This document shows, piece after piece, positions 17,578-26,390 of a DNA stretch of 64,000 nt (position 1 is its first letter; each line of letters opens with the position of its first letter). The translations under genes and the position numbers were made by a program. Location: assembly GCA_041666525.1 (NCBI GenBank), contig JBAYGT010000013.1, forward strand, positions 1 through 64,000, in the 5' to 3' direction. The DNA comes from JBAXTZ01 sp041666525 (GTDB taxonomy: Bacteria > Bacillota > Negativicutes > JBAXTZ01). The notes under the pieces were generated by a model that ran no database searches, had not been told where the DNA came from, and worked only from the letters and a program-made list of their open reading frames with translations.

Positions 17578-18612
17578 ATGCTAAAAATTGATTTACGTAG
17601 TGATACTGTTACTCAGCCGACTGACGAGATGCGTGCTGCAATGGCGATAGCGCCGGTTGGTGACGATGTTTATGGCGAGGATCCGACTATCAATGAATTG
17701 GAGCATTATGCTGCAGCGGTTATTGGCAAGGAAGCAGCATTGTTTGTGCCGAGCGGAACTATGGGCAACCAAATTGCGTTGTTGACCCACACGCGACGCG
17801 GTGACGAAGTGGTTTGCGATAAAGACGCACACATTTTTTTCTATGAAAATGCCGGAGCGGCAGCACTTGCCGGTTGTCAATTACGTACGCTTGAGCATTG
17901 TGACGGGCAGATAAATCCGCTCGATTTCGAAGAGGCTATTCGCAAGGTTGATATGCATATGCCGCGTACCAGTCTGTTGTGGATTGAAAACAGTCATAAT
18001 CGCGGCGGTGGAACTTGTTATTCGATGGCGCAGCTCGACGAATTGGCCGCGGTTGCCCAAAAGCACAATATCCGGATTCATTGCGACGGAGCGCGAATTT
18101 TTAATGCTGCAGCATATCTCAAGCTTGATGCATCGGTTTTAGCAGCACATTGCGATAGTGTTATGTTTTGTTTATCTAAAGGCTTATGTGCGCCGGTTGG
18201 ATCGATTTTAGCCGGAAGCGCCGAATTCATCAGCCGTGCCCGGCAAATGCGCAAATTGTTGGGTGGCGGGATGCGCCAAGCTGGAATTTTGGCGGCAGCC
18301 GGTATTATCGCTTTGGGGAAAATGTCGGCGCGGCTGGCAATTGATCACGCCAATGCTAAAATTGTGGCTGATAAACTTGCTGCAAACGGTGTTTTTATTA
18401 ACCTCGCTAAAGTGCAGACTAATATTTTGTTATTCGATCCGCGGCCGTTTTATGCAACTGCTGATGAATGTGTCGATGCACTTCGTGCACACGGTGTTTT
18501 GGCAAGTGCTTTTTCGAAAACAGCGGTGCGGTTCGTGCTGCATAATGATATTAATGACCAGCAGGTTGATGCCGTATTAGCTGTTATTGATGAATTGTTC
18601 AAGAAGGAATAA
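17578..18612 (+). CDS. ltaE: Low-specificity L-threonine aldolase
   Basis: A 344-aa PLP-dependent fold-type I enzyme. The typical N-terminus is IDLRSDTVTQPTDEMRAAM, followed by GDDVYGEDPTINELE, then SHNRGGGTCYS, then HCDGARIFNAA. The PLP lysine lies in CLSKGLCAPVGSILAG. It cleaves L-threonine and L-allo-threonine to glycine and acetaldehyde. Two ATGs stand at 17575 and 17578; GAGG fits the second. It is only 3 nt before rarA, so the two are probably co-transcribed. Confidence 0.92.
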   Translation: MLKIDLRSDTVTQPTDEMRAAMAIAPVGDDVYGEDPTINELEHYAAAVIGKEAALFVPSGTMGNQIALLTHTRRGDEVVCDKDAHIFFYENAGAAALAGCQLRTLEHCDGQINPLDFEEAIRKVDMHMPRTSLLWIENSHNRGGGTCYSMAQLDELAAVAQKHNIRIHCDGARIFNAAAYLKLDASVLAAHCDSVMFCLSKGLCAPVGSILAGSAEFISRARQMRKLLGGGMRQAGILAAAGIIALGKMSARLAIDHANAKIVADKLAANGVFINLAKVQTNILLFDPRPFYATADECVDALRAHGVLASAFSKTAVRFVLHNDINDQQVDAVLAVIDELFKKE

Positions 18613-18615
18613 GCG

Positions 18616-19926
18616 ATGAGTTTGTTTAGTGAACAGGAACGAGAAAACTTAGCTAAAGCAGCGCCGCTGGCAGCACGAATGCGGCCACGAACGTTGAATG
18701 AGTTTTTTGGTCAGAAAAGCATAACCGGCGATAATGCCTTTTTGCGCAAGCTTATCAATAGCGACAATGTTCCGTCGTTGTTGTTTTTTGGTCCGCCCGG
18801 TTGCGGTAAAACAACTTTAGCGCATATTATCGCCAATGGCACCAAGTCGCATTTTGAGAAACTAAACGCGGTGGCCGCCGGAACGGCTGATGTTAAACGG
18901 CTGGCGGAAGAGGCCTATCGCCGCTTGCGTGATCAGAATATCAAAACGATAGTTTTTATTGACGAGATTCATCGCTTCAACAAACTGCAGCAGGATTCGT
19001 TGTTGCCGCATGTTGAAAGCGGCGCGATTACGCTGATCGGCGCGACCACGGAAAACCCCTACACTGAAGTTAATCCACCGTTGCTGTCACGGATGCGCGC
19101 TATCCGGTTGAATGCACTTGGCGAAGCTGATTTGATTAGTTTGATGCGTGATGCCATCGTTGATAATGAACGTGGAATGGGGGTGTGGGCGGTCAGCATT
19201 GCCGGTGAAGCCGAAACACTTATTGCAATGCTTGCAGCTGGTGATGCCCGTGTGGCGTTGAATGTTCTCGAGCAAGCGGTATTTATGGCGGCATTGCAAG
19301 AAGAAAAACAAATTTCCGCCGAAATCGTACGTGAGTTAACCGGTGAAATCCGGCGCGGTTACGACCCGGATAATAATAACCGCAGCGACATTGTGTCTGC
19401 ATTTATTAAAAGCATGCGCGGTTCGGATCCACAGGCTGTATCGCACTATATGGCGCGGTTGCTAAGTGCCGGTGAAGATCCGGAATTCATTGCCAGGCGG
19501 ATAGTTGTAGCTGCGAGTGAAGATGTTGGCAATGCCGATCCAATGGCGTTGGTTGTCGCTACCAATGCTTTGCTTGCGATCAAAAACATCGGCATGCCCG
19601 AAGCACGAATAATTTTGTCACAAGCGGCAATCTATATTGCCTGTGCGCCGAAGTCTAATGCTGCTTATTGTGCGGTAGATGATGCCATAAAAGATGTGGA
19701 AGGTATGCCTGTCTATCTGGTGCCGGTTTATTTGCGTAACCACTATGATCCGCAACTAACCGCTGGAAAACGCAAATATCTTTATCCGCACGCTTTTCCC
19801 GGCAATTGGGTGGAGCAGCAGTATCTTCCGGATGAAATGGTTGGAAAAAAATATTACGTGCCTACGGACAATGGTTACGAACAAAACCTTTCGTTGCGAT
19901 TAAATAAATCAAAAATAAAGGAGTAG
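18616..19926 (+). CDS. rarA: Replication-associated recombination protein A (RarA/MgsA)
   Basis: A 436-aa AAA+ ATPase of the clamp-loader-like RarA family. The N-terminal LAARMRPRTLNEFFGQ is typical. Walker A is GPPGCGKTT near residue 60 and Walker B is VFIDEIHRFNK; sensor 1 is LIGATTENPY. The C-terminal oligomerisation region includes GSDPQAVSHYMARLL, ending in the conserved HAFPGNWVEQQYLP. It acts at stalled replication forks. Its full length matches the family. Confidence 0.95.
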   Translation: MSLFSEQERENLAKAAPLAARMRPRTLNEFFGQKSITGDNAFLRKLINSDNVPSLLFFGPPGCGKTTLAHIIANGTKSHFEKLNAVAAGTADVKRLAEEAYRRLRDQNIKTIVFIDEIHRFNKLQQDSLLPHVESGAITLIGATTENPYTEVNPPLLSRMRAIRLNALGEADLISLMRDAIVDNERGMGVWAVSIAGEAETLIAMLAAGDARVALNVLEQAVFMAALQEEKQISAEIVRELTGEIRRGYDPDNNNRSDIVSAFIKSMRGSDPQAVSHYMARLLSAGEDPEFIARRIVVAASEDVGNADPMALVVATNALLAIKNIGMPEARIILSQAAIYIACAPKSNAAYCAVDDAIKDVEGMPVYLVPVYLRNHYDPQLTAGKRKYLYPHAFPGNWVEQQYLPDEMVGKKYYVPTDNGYEQNLSLRLNKSKIKE

Positions 19927-19930
19927 CATT

Positions 19931-21001
19931 GTGCAAAAACAGTATCGGATTTTGTCTATCAATCCTGGTTCGACTTCCACTAAAATTGCTTTTTTCATCG
20001 ATGCTCAACCGGTTTTTGTCGAGACGGTGCGACATAGTACCGATGAATTGAAGAAATATGAAAAAATCACTGATCAATATGAATACCGGCGGCAACTTAT
20101 TTTGCGGACGCTCGCGAACAACGCAGTCGAAATTAACGAGCTGGATGCGGTAGTCGGACGGGGTGGTTTGATAAAGCCGCTGGCGAGCGGCACTTATCGT
20201 GTTAATGATGCGATGTGTGCCGATTTGAAAATTGGCGTTCAAGGTGAACATGCGTCTAATCTTGGCGGGTTGCTGGCGCGTGGCATCGCCGATACAGTCG
20301 GAATACCAGCATTCATCGTTGATCCGGTCTGTGTTGACGAATTGGAAGCCGTGGCGCGGATTACCGGTCTGCCGGAAATTAGCCGACGAAGTTTAGTGCA
20401 TGCGCTAAATTTGCGTGCGGCGGCGTTACGCGCGACGGCAGAATTGAAAAGAGCGGTAGCTGACACAAATCTGGTATTGGTGCATTTGGGTGGCGGGGTG
20501 TCGCTTGCCGCAAGTAAGGGCGGCAAAATGATTGATATTTCCAATCCAAACGACGAAGGAGCTTTTTCTCCGGAACGCGCCGGTGGTTTGCCGATGCAGG
20601 AATTTATGAAAATGTGTATGAGTGGTAAATTTTCGGTTCCCCAACTGAAAAAAAAGCTGGTTGGAACCGCCGGGTTAGTGGCGCATCTTGGTACTAGTGA
20701 TGGCAAAGAAATACTTCATCGTATTAATGAGGGTGACAAAAAAGCCGAATTGATTATGAATGCGATGGCCTATAATATTGCCAAGCAAGTCGGGGCTCTG
20801 GCAACGGTGCTTTTTGGTGCAGTTAATGCGATAGTTTTGACTGGCGGTTTGGCACATTCTGCTTATTTAACTTCGCTGATCGGCGAACGGGTAAATTGGA
20901 TTGCTCCAATATTGCTGTTTCCCGGTGAAGATGAAATGCAGTCGCTGACTGAAGGTGCGTTACGGGTGTTGCGCGGGGAAGAGCCGGCGCAGGAATATTA
21001 A
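19931..21001 (+). CDS. buk: Butyrate kinase
   Basis: A 356-aa ASKHA-fold kinase of the acetate/butyrate kinase family. It starts with the phosphate-binding SINPGSTSTKIAFF (9-22). It continues with VVGRGGLIKPLASGTYRVND, the VHLGGGVSLAASKGG loop and the C-terminal LTGGLAHSAYL. It interconverts butyryl phosphate and butyrate with ATP. No phosphotransbutyrylase (ptb) lies next to it, unlike in many clostridia, so the partner enzyme must be elsewhere. A related branched-chain fatty-acid kinase role is possible. GTG start with GGAG 7 nt upstream; it follows rarA by 4 nt. Confidence 0.92.
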   Translation: MQKQYRILSINPGSTSTKIAFFIDAQPVFVETVRHSTDELKKYEKITDQYEYRRQLILRTLANNAVEINELDAVVGRGGLIKPLASGTYRVNDAMCADLKIGVQGEHASNLGGLLARGIADTVGIPAFIVDPVCVDELEAVARITGLPEISRRSLVHALNLRAAALRATAELKRAVADTNLVLVHLGGGVSLAASKGGKMIDISNPNDEGAFSPERAGGLPMQEFMKMCMSGKFSVPQLKKKLVGTAGLVAHLGTSDGKEILHRINEGDKKAELIMNAMAYNIAKQVGALATVLFGAVNAIVLTGGLAHSAYLTSLIGERVNWIAPILLFPGEDEMQSLTEGALRVLRGEEPAQEY

Positions 21002-21035
21002 AAAAAGCATATTGATAGTGTAGAAAGAATGAAAT

Positions 21036-21695
21036 ATGAATGAAATAAAAACATTGTCCGACAGAAAATTTATCGTGCTGGTCGGCGAATTTGGCAGCGG
21101 CAAGTCGGAGTTGGCCGTAAACGCGGCGATCCGCGAACAGCGAACGCTGGTTGATTTGGACATTGCCAAACCGATGAACAGCAGTCGCGATTTTCGAGAG
21201 TTACTGATCAAACATGGGGTTGCAGTTGTTGGTTCACCGCAATGTTTTGATCATTTGGAATTGCGTGTTTTGCCACAGATGATTCCGCAAGTTATTTATG
21301 GCGAAAGTTCTGCGGTCTTCGATGTCGGCGGCGGCGATTCGGCAGTAACTATCGGTCAGTATTCTGATTTGCTTAATACCCGGTCAACGGATGTGTTGCT
21401 GGTGGTAAATATCTACCGGCCATTTTCCAAAACCACTGCTGAAATAGTTGATGAAAAAAAATCACTGGAAACTCGAACCGGATTGAAAATCACCGGAATT
21501 GTTTGTAACTGTAATTTGGCAGAATCAACTGATTGTAAAATTGCACTTGCCGGGCTGGCGGAAATTGCATCAGCGGCAGCTGAAACAAAATTACCGTTAA
21601 AGTTTGTCGTGTTGCCGGAATGGTTGCGTGATGATGTGATTGCGGTTGATTATCCGGTTTATTATTTACGAAGGCATTTTAACTATATCAAATAA
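21036..21695 (+). CDS. P-loop ATPase of unknown role (SIMIBI-like)
   Basis: A 219-aa soluble NTP-binding protein. It starts with IVLVGEFGSGKSELAVNAA, a Walker A of the deviant MinD/ParA-like or CobQ-like style, followed by LVDLDIAKP and a switch-like FDVGGGDSAVT. LLVVNIYRPFSK and GIVCNCNLAEST fill the later strands. I cannot name a substrate. Similar genes occur near acyl-kinase or oxo-acid oxidoreductase genes in anaerobes (recollection, not checked), and here it directly follows buk by 34 nt. The RBS is weak. Confidence 0.7.
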   Translation: MNEIKTLSDRKFIVLVGEFGSGKSELAVNAAIREQRTLVDLDIAKPMNSSRDFRELLIKHGVAVVGSPQCFDHLELRVLPQMIPQVIYGESSAVFDVGGGDSAVTIGQYSDLLNTRSTDVLLVVNIYRPFSKTTAEIVDEKKSLETRTGLKITGIVCNCNLAESTDCKIALAGLAEIASAAAETKLPLKFVVLPEWLRDDVIAVDYPVYYLRRHFNYIK

Positions 21696-21704
21696 GGAGC
21701 GACC

Positions 21705-22232
21705 ATGGTACTTGAAGAAAAACGATTAAATGGGGAAACGTTGTTTGAGGGGAAAATTCTAACACTGCAACACGATGACGTTGAATTGCCAAACGGCAAT
21801 TGTGCCAAACGCGAGATTGTGCGCCATCCCGGCGCGGTAGCGGTTGTACCGGTGTTGCCTAATGGCGACATTGTTATGGTGCGGCAATTCCGTTATCCGA
21901 TTTGTAAGGCTATTTTGGAAATACCTGCCGGAAAACTTGATTGCGGTGAACAGCCGGAGCAATGCGCGCTGCGTGAATTAGAAGAAGAGACCGGTTATAC
22001 CGGCAGCGTGCGCAAACTTATCGCCATTCACACCACCCCGGGATTTTCTGATGAATTGATTCATCTGTATATTGCGGAAAACTTGCATTTCAAAAAACAA
22101 TGTTTGGATGAAGACGAATTTGTCAATGTGGAGATATTGTCGCGCAGCAAATTGCGGGAGCTGATTAAGAGCGGTGAATTATCAGACGCTAAATCGCTGG
22201 TGGCGTTGATGCTGATAGGAATAATGGAGTGA
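21705..22232 (+). CDS. Nudix hydrolase, ADP-ribose pyrophosphatase type
   Basis: A 175-aa Nudix hydrolase. The Nudix box G-x5-E-x7-REUxEExGU is complete in GKLDCGEQPEQCALRELEEETGY. The preceding MVRQFRYPICKAILEIPAG is characteristic of the ADP-ribose/ADP-sugar pyrophosphatase (NudF/YqkG) group. It hydrolyses ADP-ribose to AMP and ribose 5-phosphate, presumably as housekeeping. AAGGAG is well placed. Its stop codon overlaps the GTG start of xerD (GTGA), so the two are translationally coupled. Confidence 0.92.
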   Translation: MVLEEKRLNGETLFEGKILTLQHDDVELPNGNCAKREIVRHPGAVAVVPVLPNGDIVMVRQFRYPICKAILEIPAGKLDCGEQPEQCALRELEEETGYTGSVRKLIAIHTTPGFSDELIHLYIAENLHFKKQCLDEDEFVNVEILSRSKLRELIKSGELSDAKSLVALMLIGIME

Positions 22233-23134
22233 CAGAAGCAGTCAACCGGCGAATTTTGCAGGGCTATATTGAAATGTTTCTTGATTATTTGAATGTTGAG
22301 CGTGGCTTAGCGGAAAATACCGTCGTTTCTTATCGGTTTGACTTGACTGATTTTGTTGCTACATTAGACAGCGATACTTTGATTTCGCTCAACAAGCAGG
22401 CGATTTTTCGTTATCTCAACGAATTACAGACCAAAGGGATGGCGGTTTCGACTATTTCACGGCATTTGGCGGCGATAAAATCTTTTTGCAAGTTTTTGTT
22501 TTTTGAACGACATATTGAAAGCGATCCGTCAGAAATTTTCGAAACGCCCAGAGGAATCAAGCGGTTACCTAAAGCGATTGCAATAGGCGATGTCGAACAA
22601 ATATTAAAAGCTATTGATACCTCTGATGCCTATGGTATACGCGACCGGGCAATGTTGGAGACGTTGTATGCCACTGGAATCAGGGTATCAGAATTAATTG
22701 GTATCGACTGCTCCGCGATAAATTACGATATGCGCTTTGTGCGGGTGTTTGGCAAAGGTGCCAAGGAACGCATCGTGCCAGTTGGCGGTATCGCGTTAAA
22801 ATGGTTGAAAAAATATCTTGCTGAGGCGCGTTGCAGTTTTCACAAAACCCAAGCCACCGATGCGTTATTTTTAAGTGCCCGCGGTACACGGATGACGCGG
22901 CAGGGATTTTGGAAAATCCTCAAGGCTCACGCTGCAGCTGCCGGGATTGATAAAATAATCACGCCGCATACTTTTCGCCATTCGTTTGCTACTCATTTGC
23001 TTGATGCCGGAGCTGATTTGCGGATTGTGCAGGAATTGCTCGGACATGTGGACATCTCATCGACGCAAATATACACTTTCGTTTCACGCAAGCGATTACG
23101 GGAAATTTATAAAAACGCTCATCCGCGGGCGTAA
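22229..23134 (+). CDS. xerD: Tyrosine recombinase XerD
   Basis: A 301-aa site-specific recombinase. The N-terminal SAM-like core-binding domain (about 10-95) starts with MFLDYLNVERGLAENTVVSYRFDL. The C-terminal catalytic domain holds the Arg in YATGIRVSEL, the Lys in GKGAKERIVP, HTFRH (His and Arg), LGHVDISST (His) and the Tyr nucleophile in TQIYTF. XerD resolves chromosome dimers at dif together with XerC, which is not in this window. The GTG start overlaps the Nudix stop by 4 bp. Close neighbourhood with deoB and Nudix genes is common in Firmicutes and supports XerD rather than a phage integrase. Confidence 0.93.
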   Translation: MTEAVNRRILQGYIEMFLDYLNVERGLAENTVVSYRFDLTDFVATLDSDTLISLNKQAIFRYLNELQTKGMAVSTISRHLAAIKSFCKFLFFERHIESDPSEIFETPRGIKRLPKAIAIGDVEQILKAIDTSDAYGIRDRAMLETLYATGIRVSELIGIDCSAINYDMRFVRVFGKGAKERIVPVGGIALKWLKKYLAEARCSFHKTQATDALFLSARGTRMTRQGFWKILKAHAAAAGIDKIITPHTFRHSFATHLLDAGADLRIVQELLGHVDISSTQIYTFVSRKRLREIYKNAHPRA

Positions 23135-23242
23135 GTGTTGATAAAGTCAAGCTGGAAAAACTGTAAATAAAATCGCTTACCGGCAGGAAGTTTTGCAAAT
23201 CGCGTCGAAATATACTACTACAAAACTTAATGGAGGTAACCT

Positions 23243-24424
23243 ATGTTTGACAGAGCAATTATTGTAGTATTGGACAGCGCCGGTGTAGGCGCAATGCCGG
23301 ATGCGGCTGATTATGGCGATGTTGGCGCAAGCACCATTCCAAATTTAGCTAAAGCGGTTGGCGGAATCCATGTTCCCAATATGGAAAAAATGGGTTTGGG
23401 CCGAGTTGCTGAAATAGCCGGGGTTGACCCAAACAAAGCAACGGTCGGCGCTTACGGCAAGATGGCGGAAATATCGCCGTGCAAAGATACTACCGGTGGG
23501 CATTGGGAAATAGCTGGTTCGCCGATGGAACTACCGTTTCCGTATTACACCGATAATGGTTTTCCGGCTGATGTACTCGAAGCATTTTTGCGTGAGACCG
23601 GCGAAAAAGGCATTCTTGGCAACAAGGCGGCATCTGGTACAGAAATCATTAACGAGCTTGGTGATGAGCATGTACGCACTGGCTATCCGATAGTATATAC
23701 TTCGGCTGACAGTGTATTTCAAATTGCCGCTCACGAAGATGTTATTCCGTTGCCGCGGTTATACGAATTGTGTAAAATTGCCCGTGATAAAGTCATGGTT
23801 GGCAAACATGCCTGTGGCCGGATAATCGCTCGTCCGTTTACCGGCGGAAATGGCGCTTATACCCGTACTTCCAACCGCCACGACTACAGTTTGCGTCCAC
23901 CAAAACGAACTGTTTTGGATGAATTACAGGATGCCGGATATATGACCGTTGGCGTGGGTAAAATCTTCGACATTTTTGACGGTGTCGGTGTTAGCGAAAC
24001 CAAATCTACTAAAGGCAATGCACACGGCGTTGAAGTAATGCTGGATTTCATGAAACAAAAGCAAAATGAAAAAGGTTTGCTGTTTGTGAATCTGGTTGAT
24101 TTTGATATGTTGTACGGACATCGCCGCGATGCGGCAAAATATGCAAATGAACTGGAGTGGTTTGACGGTAAACTAGATACTATTAAAGCTGCTATGACCG
24201 ATAAAGACTTGTTGTTCATTACCGCAGATCATGGTTGTGATCCGACTTTCCCGGGTACTGATCATACTCGTGAATACGTACCGTTGCTGGTATATCACAA
24301 ACATATCGGTCTGGTTGATCTTGGCACCCGTAGATCGTTTGCGGATATTGCTGCGACCATTATTGAAAATTTTGCATTGCCGAAATTACCGGATGGTGAG
24401 AGTTTCTATAAACAAATCGGCTAA
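23243..24424 (+). CDS. deoB: Phosphopentomutase
   Basis: A 393-aa alkaline-phosphatase-superfamily metalloenzyme. The N-terminal metal site is IIVVLDSAGVGAMPDAADYGD. The conserved CKDTTGGHWEIAG contains the phosphorylated Thr. The C-terminal metal site is FITADHGCDPTFPGTDHTREYVPLL. It interconverts ribose or deoxyribose 1-phosphate and 5-phosphate. The nucleoside phosphorylase at 13.8 kb supplies such 1-phosphates. The length matches bacterial DeoB. GGAGG lies 6 nt before the ATG. Confidence 0.96.
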   Translation: MFDRAIIVVLDSAGVGAMPDAADYGDVGASTIPNLAKAVGGIHVPNMEKMGLGRVAEIAGVDPNKATVGAYGKMAEISPCKDTTGGHWEIAGSPMELPFPYYTDNGFPADVLEAFLRETGEKGILGNKAASGTEIINELGDEHVRTGYPIVYTSADSVFQIAAHEDVIPLPRLYELCKIARDKVMVGKHACGRIIARPFTGGNGAYTRTSNRHDYSLRPPKRTVLDELQDAGYMTVGVGKIFDIFDGVGVSETKSTKGNAHGVEVMLDFMKQKQNEKGLLFVNLVDFDMLYGHRRDAAKYANELEWFDGKLDTIKAAMTDKDLLFITADHGCDPTFPGTDHTREYVPLLVYHKHIGLVDLGTRRSFADIAATIIENFALPKLPDGESFYKQIG

Positions 24425-24502
24425 AACTAATATCCGCACCAAGTTGACAGGTCTGTTATAATGTACTCTGGCGTGTAGCTAAAAATGTTTAATCGAGGGT
24501 AT

Positions 24503-24862
24503 ATGAGTAGTATTTTAGTTTTAGTGATTCAATTGGCGATCGCTTATTGGATATATAATGACGCAAAGAAAATCGGGATGCCGCAAATGCGGATATTGAT
24601 GTGGACGTTGGGAACAATAGTAATTCCGTTGCCGATGTCATTGTTGGTAGTAGCCGCTTATTTCTTTATTGGTAAAAAAGGCGTTAAACCACCACAGGAC
24701 AACAACACCATCGACGTTCAGGCGGAAGTGCTTCCAGATGATGAAGCAAAGCCGGAAATATTAGCTGATTCCAAAAAACCGGTTATGTATTGTCGGATGT
24801 GCGGCGCTGAAATACCGTTTGACAAGAGCGCTTGTCCCAAGTGCAACTCAGTTGTAGAGTAA
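24503..24862 (+). CDS. Small membrane protein with C-terminal zinc ribbon
   Basis: A 119-aa protein. Two N-terminal membrane helices (about 3-20 and 34-55) are followed by an acidic linker (62-92). A zinc ribbon at the C-terminus has two CxxC knuckles, CRMC and CPKC, in the arrangement C-G-AEIP of zinc_ribbon_2 proteins. The frame is open 6 codons earlier, but GAGGG just upstream supports the ATG at 24503. Function unknown. A TATAAT lies at 24456-24461 without a proper -35. The tRNA-Arg gene begins 4 nt after its stop codon. Confidence 0.7.
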   Translation: MSSILVLVIQLAIAYWIYNDAKKIGMPQMRILMWTLGTIVIPLPMSLLVVAAYFFIGKKGVKPPQDNNTIDVQAEVLPDDEAKPEILADSKKPVMYCRMCGAEIPFDKSACPKCNSVVE

Positions 24863-24866
24863 CAAT

Positions 24867-24941
24867 GCGCCCGTAGCTCAGGGGATAGAGCGTCGGCCTC
24901 CGGAGCCGAAAGCGCAGGTTCGATTCCTGCCGGGCGCGCCA
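24867..24941 (+). tRNA. tRNA-Arg (anticodon CCG)
   Basis: A 75-nt class I tRNA with CCA encoded. Acceptor GCGCCCG pairs with CGGGCGC. The anticodon stem TCGGC/GCCGA encloses loop CTCCGGA, giving CCG. The T-arm has GGTTCGATTCC. It begins 4 nt after the zinc-ribbon gene's stop codon and is followed by a terminator. Confidence 0.95.
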
Positions 24942-24951
24942 AAAAAAAATC

Positions 24952-24979
24952 AAGCTCCGTGATTTTCACGGGGCTTTTT
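24952..24979 (+). terminator. Rho-independent terminator after tRNA-Arg
   Basis: A 10-bp stem (24952-24961 with 24967-24976) and a 5-nt loop are followed by Ts. Confidence 0.88.
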
Positions 24980-25070
24980 GTTTAATACAGGCAGGAAAAC
25001 GGCAAGTTTTGCCGAATTAATATTAAAAGCGCAAATCTCGGACAGCGCTGTTCAATTTTGAAATTCATCG

Positions 25071-25094
25071 AAATCCGCCAGCGCTGGCGGATTT
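25071..25094. repeat. Perfect 24-nt palindrome upstream of the VanX-like gene
   Basis: Two 12-nt halves are exact reverse complements (AAATCCGCCAGC and GCTGGCGGATTT) with no spacer. It lies 23 nt before the dipeptidase start codon. There is no T-run, so it is not a typical terminator. It may be an operator or a cruciform-forming site. No second copy was noticed in the window. Confidence 0.6.
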
Positions 25095-25117
25095 GAAAGA
25101 TTAGGGAGCTCGAAAAA

Positions 25118-25681
25118 ATGCCGGACAAGTTTGATTTGGTGCGATTAGATGAATTTGACAACAGGTTGACGTTCGATATCCGCTACGCAACCGCAGACAA
25201 TTTTCTAAATAAGGTACTATATCCTTGCGCTATTGCCGTTGCCAGGCGCGGAACTGCGGACAAATTGAAAATTGCCGCTGATTACATTGAGCGATTGGGG
25301 TTTAGGTTCAAGATTTGGGACGCCTATCGTCCGGTGGCGGTACACAATCTGTTTTGGGAAGTATTGCCGGATTCTGATTATATCGCAAATCCGGCGACTG
25401 GCGGCAGCAAGCATTCGCGTGGTTGCGCTATCGATTTGACATTAATTGACACGGACGGCAATGAGCTGGAAATGCCGACGGTGTTCGACGATGTAACCTA
25501 CAACGCCGGCAGAAAGCACGCTGAGACGTTGCCGTTGCATATTCGCGAGAATCTGGCAGTGCTGACCGACGCCATGGAAAGTGCGGGTTTTGAGAGCATC
25601 GACAGTGAATGGTGGCATTACTGCGATAGCGAATGGCGTGAATACCCGGCGCTCGATGTTGAGCTTGATGAGTTTAATTAA
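25118..25681 (+). CDS. D-alanyl-D-alanine dipeptidase (VanX/DdpX family)
   Basis: A 187-aa zinc dipeptidase of the peptidase M15D family. The zinc ligands and catalytic residues are in SKHSRGCAID (H99, D106) and SEWWHY (E164, H167). The Arg71 region IWDAYRP matches the substrate-phosphate/carboxylate site. It hydrolyses D-Ala-D-Ala. No signal peptide, so cytoplasmic. No vanH, vanA or vanRS genes are adjacent, so a role in peptidoglycan or peptide turnover is more likely than glycopeptide resistance (inference). GGGAG precedes the start. The EcsC gene follows by 16 nt. Confidence 0.92.
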   Translation: MPDKFDLVRLDEFDNRLTFDIRYATADNFLNKVLYPCAIAVARRGTADKLKIAADYIERLGFRFKIWDAYRPVAVHNLFWEVLPDSDYIANPATGGSKHSRGCAIDLTLIDTDGNELEMPTVFDDVTYNAGRKHAETLPLHIRENLAVLTDAMESAGFESIDSEWWHYCDSEWREYPALDVELDEFN

Positions 25682-25697
25682 AGTTATGGGGGATATA

Positions 25698-26390
25698 ATG
25701 AAAATTGATAAAGACAAAATCCATGATTATGCGGCTAAAGTTTATGACATTACCGTCAATGGCTCGTTACCGGGTTCAGATTCGGCTTACGAACTCGCGG
25801 CAAAATATAATAAAATGCCGCTGAACGTTGAACAACGGATTGACAAGCTGATAAAAAGCCATGTAGTGTTAGGTGCTAGCAGTGGCTTTTTGTCGGGATT
25901 CGGCGGATTCGCGGTAATGGCAGTTACTTTGCCGCTTAACCTTGCGAGCGTGATGTTTGTTCAAATACGGTTGATTACGGCGATTGCAATAATTTGCGGT
26001 TGCGATCCCCAGGATAAGCGGGTGAAAACTTTTGTTATGGCTTGTCTGGTGGGTGAGGGGGCCGTGGATTTGATAAAGAGCTTTATGATAAACACTGCCA
26101 AGTCATCAGCCGGCAGATTAGTGGGCGCCCTGAACAAACTGGCGTTGCGCCAGATTCAGGAGAAAGCGTTGCGCCAAGTGATTGAACGGTTATCTAAACG
26201 ACTAGCGCCACGGATTATTCGTGTAGTTCCGTTGCTGGGCGGTGTGGTTGGCGGCGCGGTTGACGGTCTGGCGGTTGCGGCTTGCGGGCAGGCGGCGAAA
26301 AAAGTCTTTCTTGATGTTTACATCGGTCGATATTTAGAAACGCAAATTGTGGAAGACACTGAATATGGGAGTGTGAAGATTGCGATATGA
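25698..26390 (+). CDS. EcsC-family protein
   Basis: A 230-aa protein. A short N-terminal helical region is followed by the EcsC-type pattern: VLGASSGFLSGFGGFAVMAVTLPLNLASVMFVQIRLITAIA (two hydrophobic stretches), then CDPQDKRVKTFVMACLVGE. A Gly-rich VVPLLGGVVGGAVDG segment is near the end. EcsC is encoded with the Ecs ABC transporter in Bacillus but is widespread alone, and its activity is not known to me. The frame is open from 25581; GGGGG before the ATG at 25698 fixes the start. Its stop overlaps the methyltransferase ATG (ATGA). Confidence 0.8.
   Translation: MKIDKDKIHDYAAKVYDITVNGSLPGSDSAYELAAKYNKMPLNVEQRIDKLIKSHVVLGASSGFLSGFGGFAVMAVTLPLNLASVMFVQIRLITAIAIICGCDPQDKRVKTFVMACLVGEGAVDLIKSFMINTAKSSAGRLVGALNKLALRQIQEKALRQVIERLSKRLAPRIIRVVPLLGGVVGGAVDGLAVAACGQAAKKVFLDVYIGRYLETQIVEDTEYGSVKIAI

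Noticed and set aside
22229..23134. Phage integrase or integron recombinase
   Set aside because: The length, the housekeeping neighbours (Nudix, deoB) and the lack of attachment-site repeats fit XerD.
24718..24969. Minus-strand 83-codon open frame
   Set aside because: It is antisense to the tRNA-Arg and the zinc-ribbon gene, a common spurious call.
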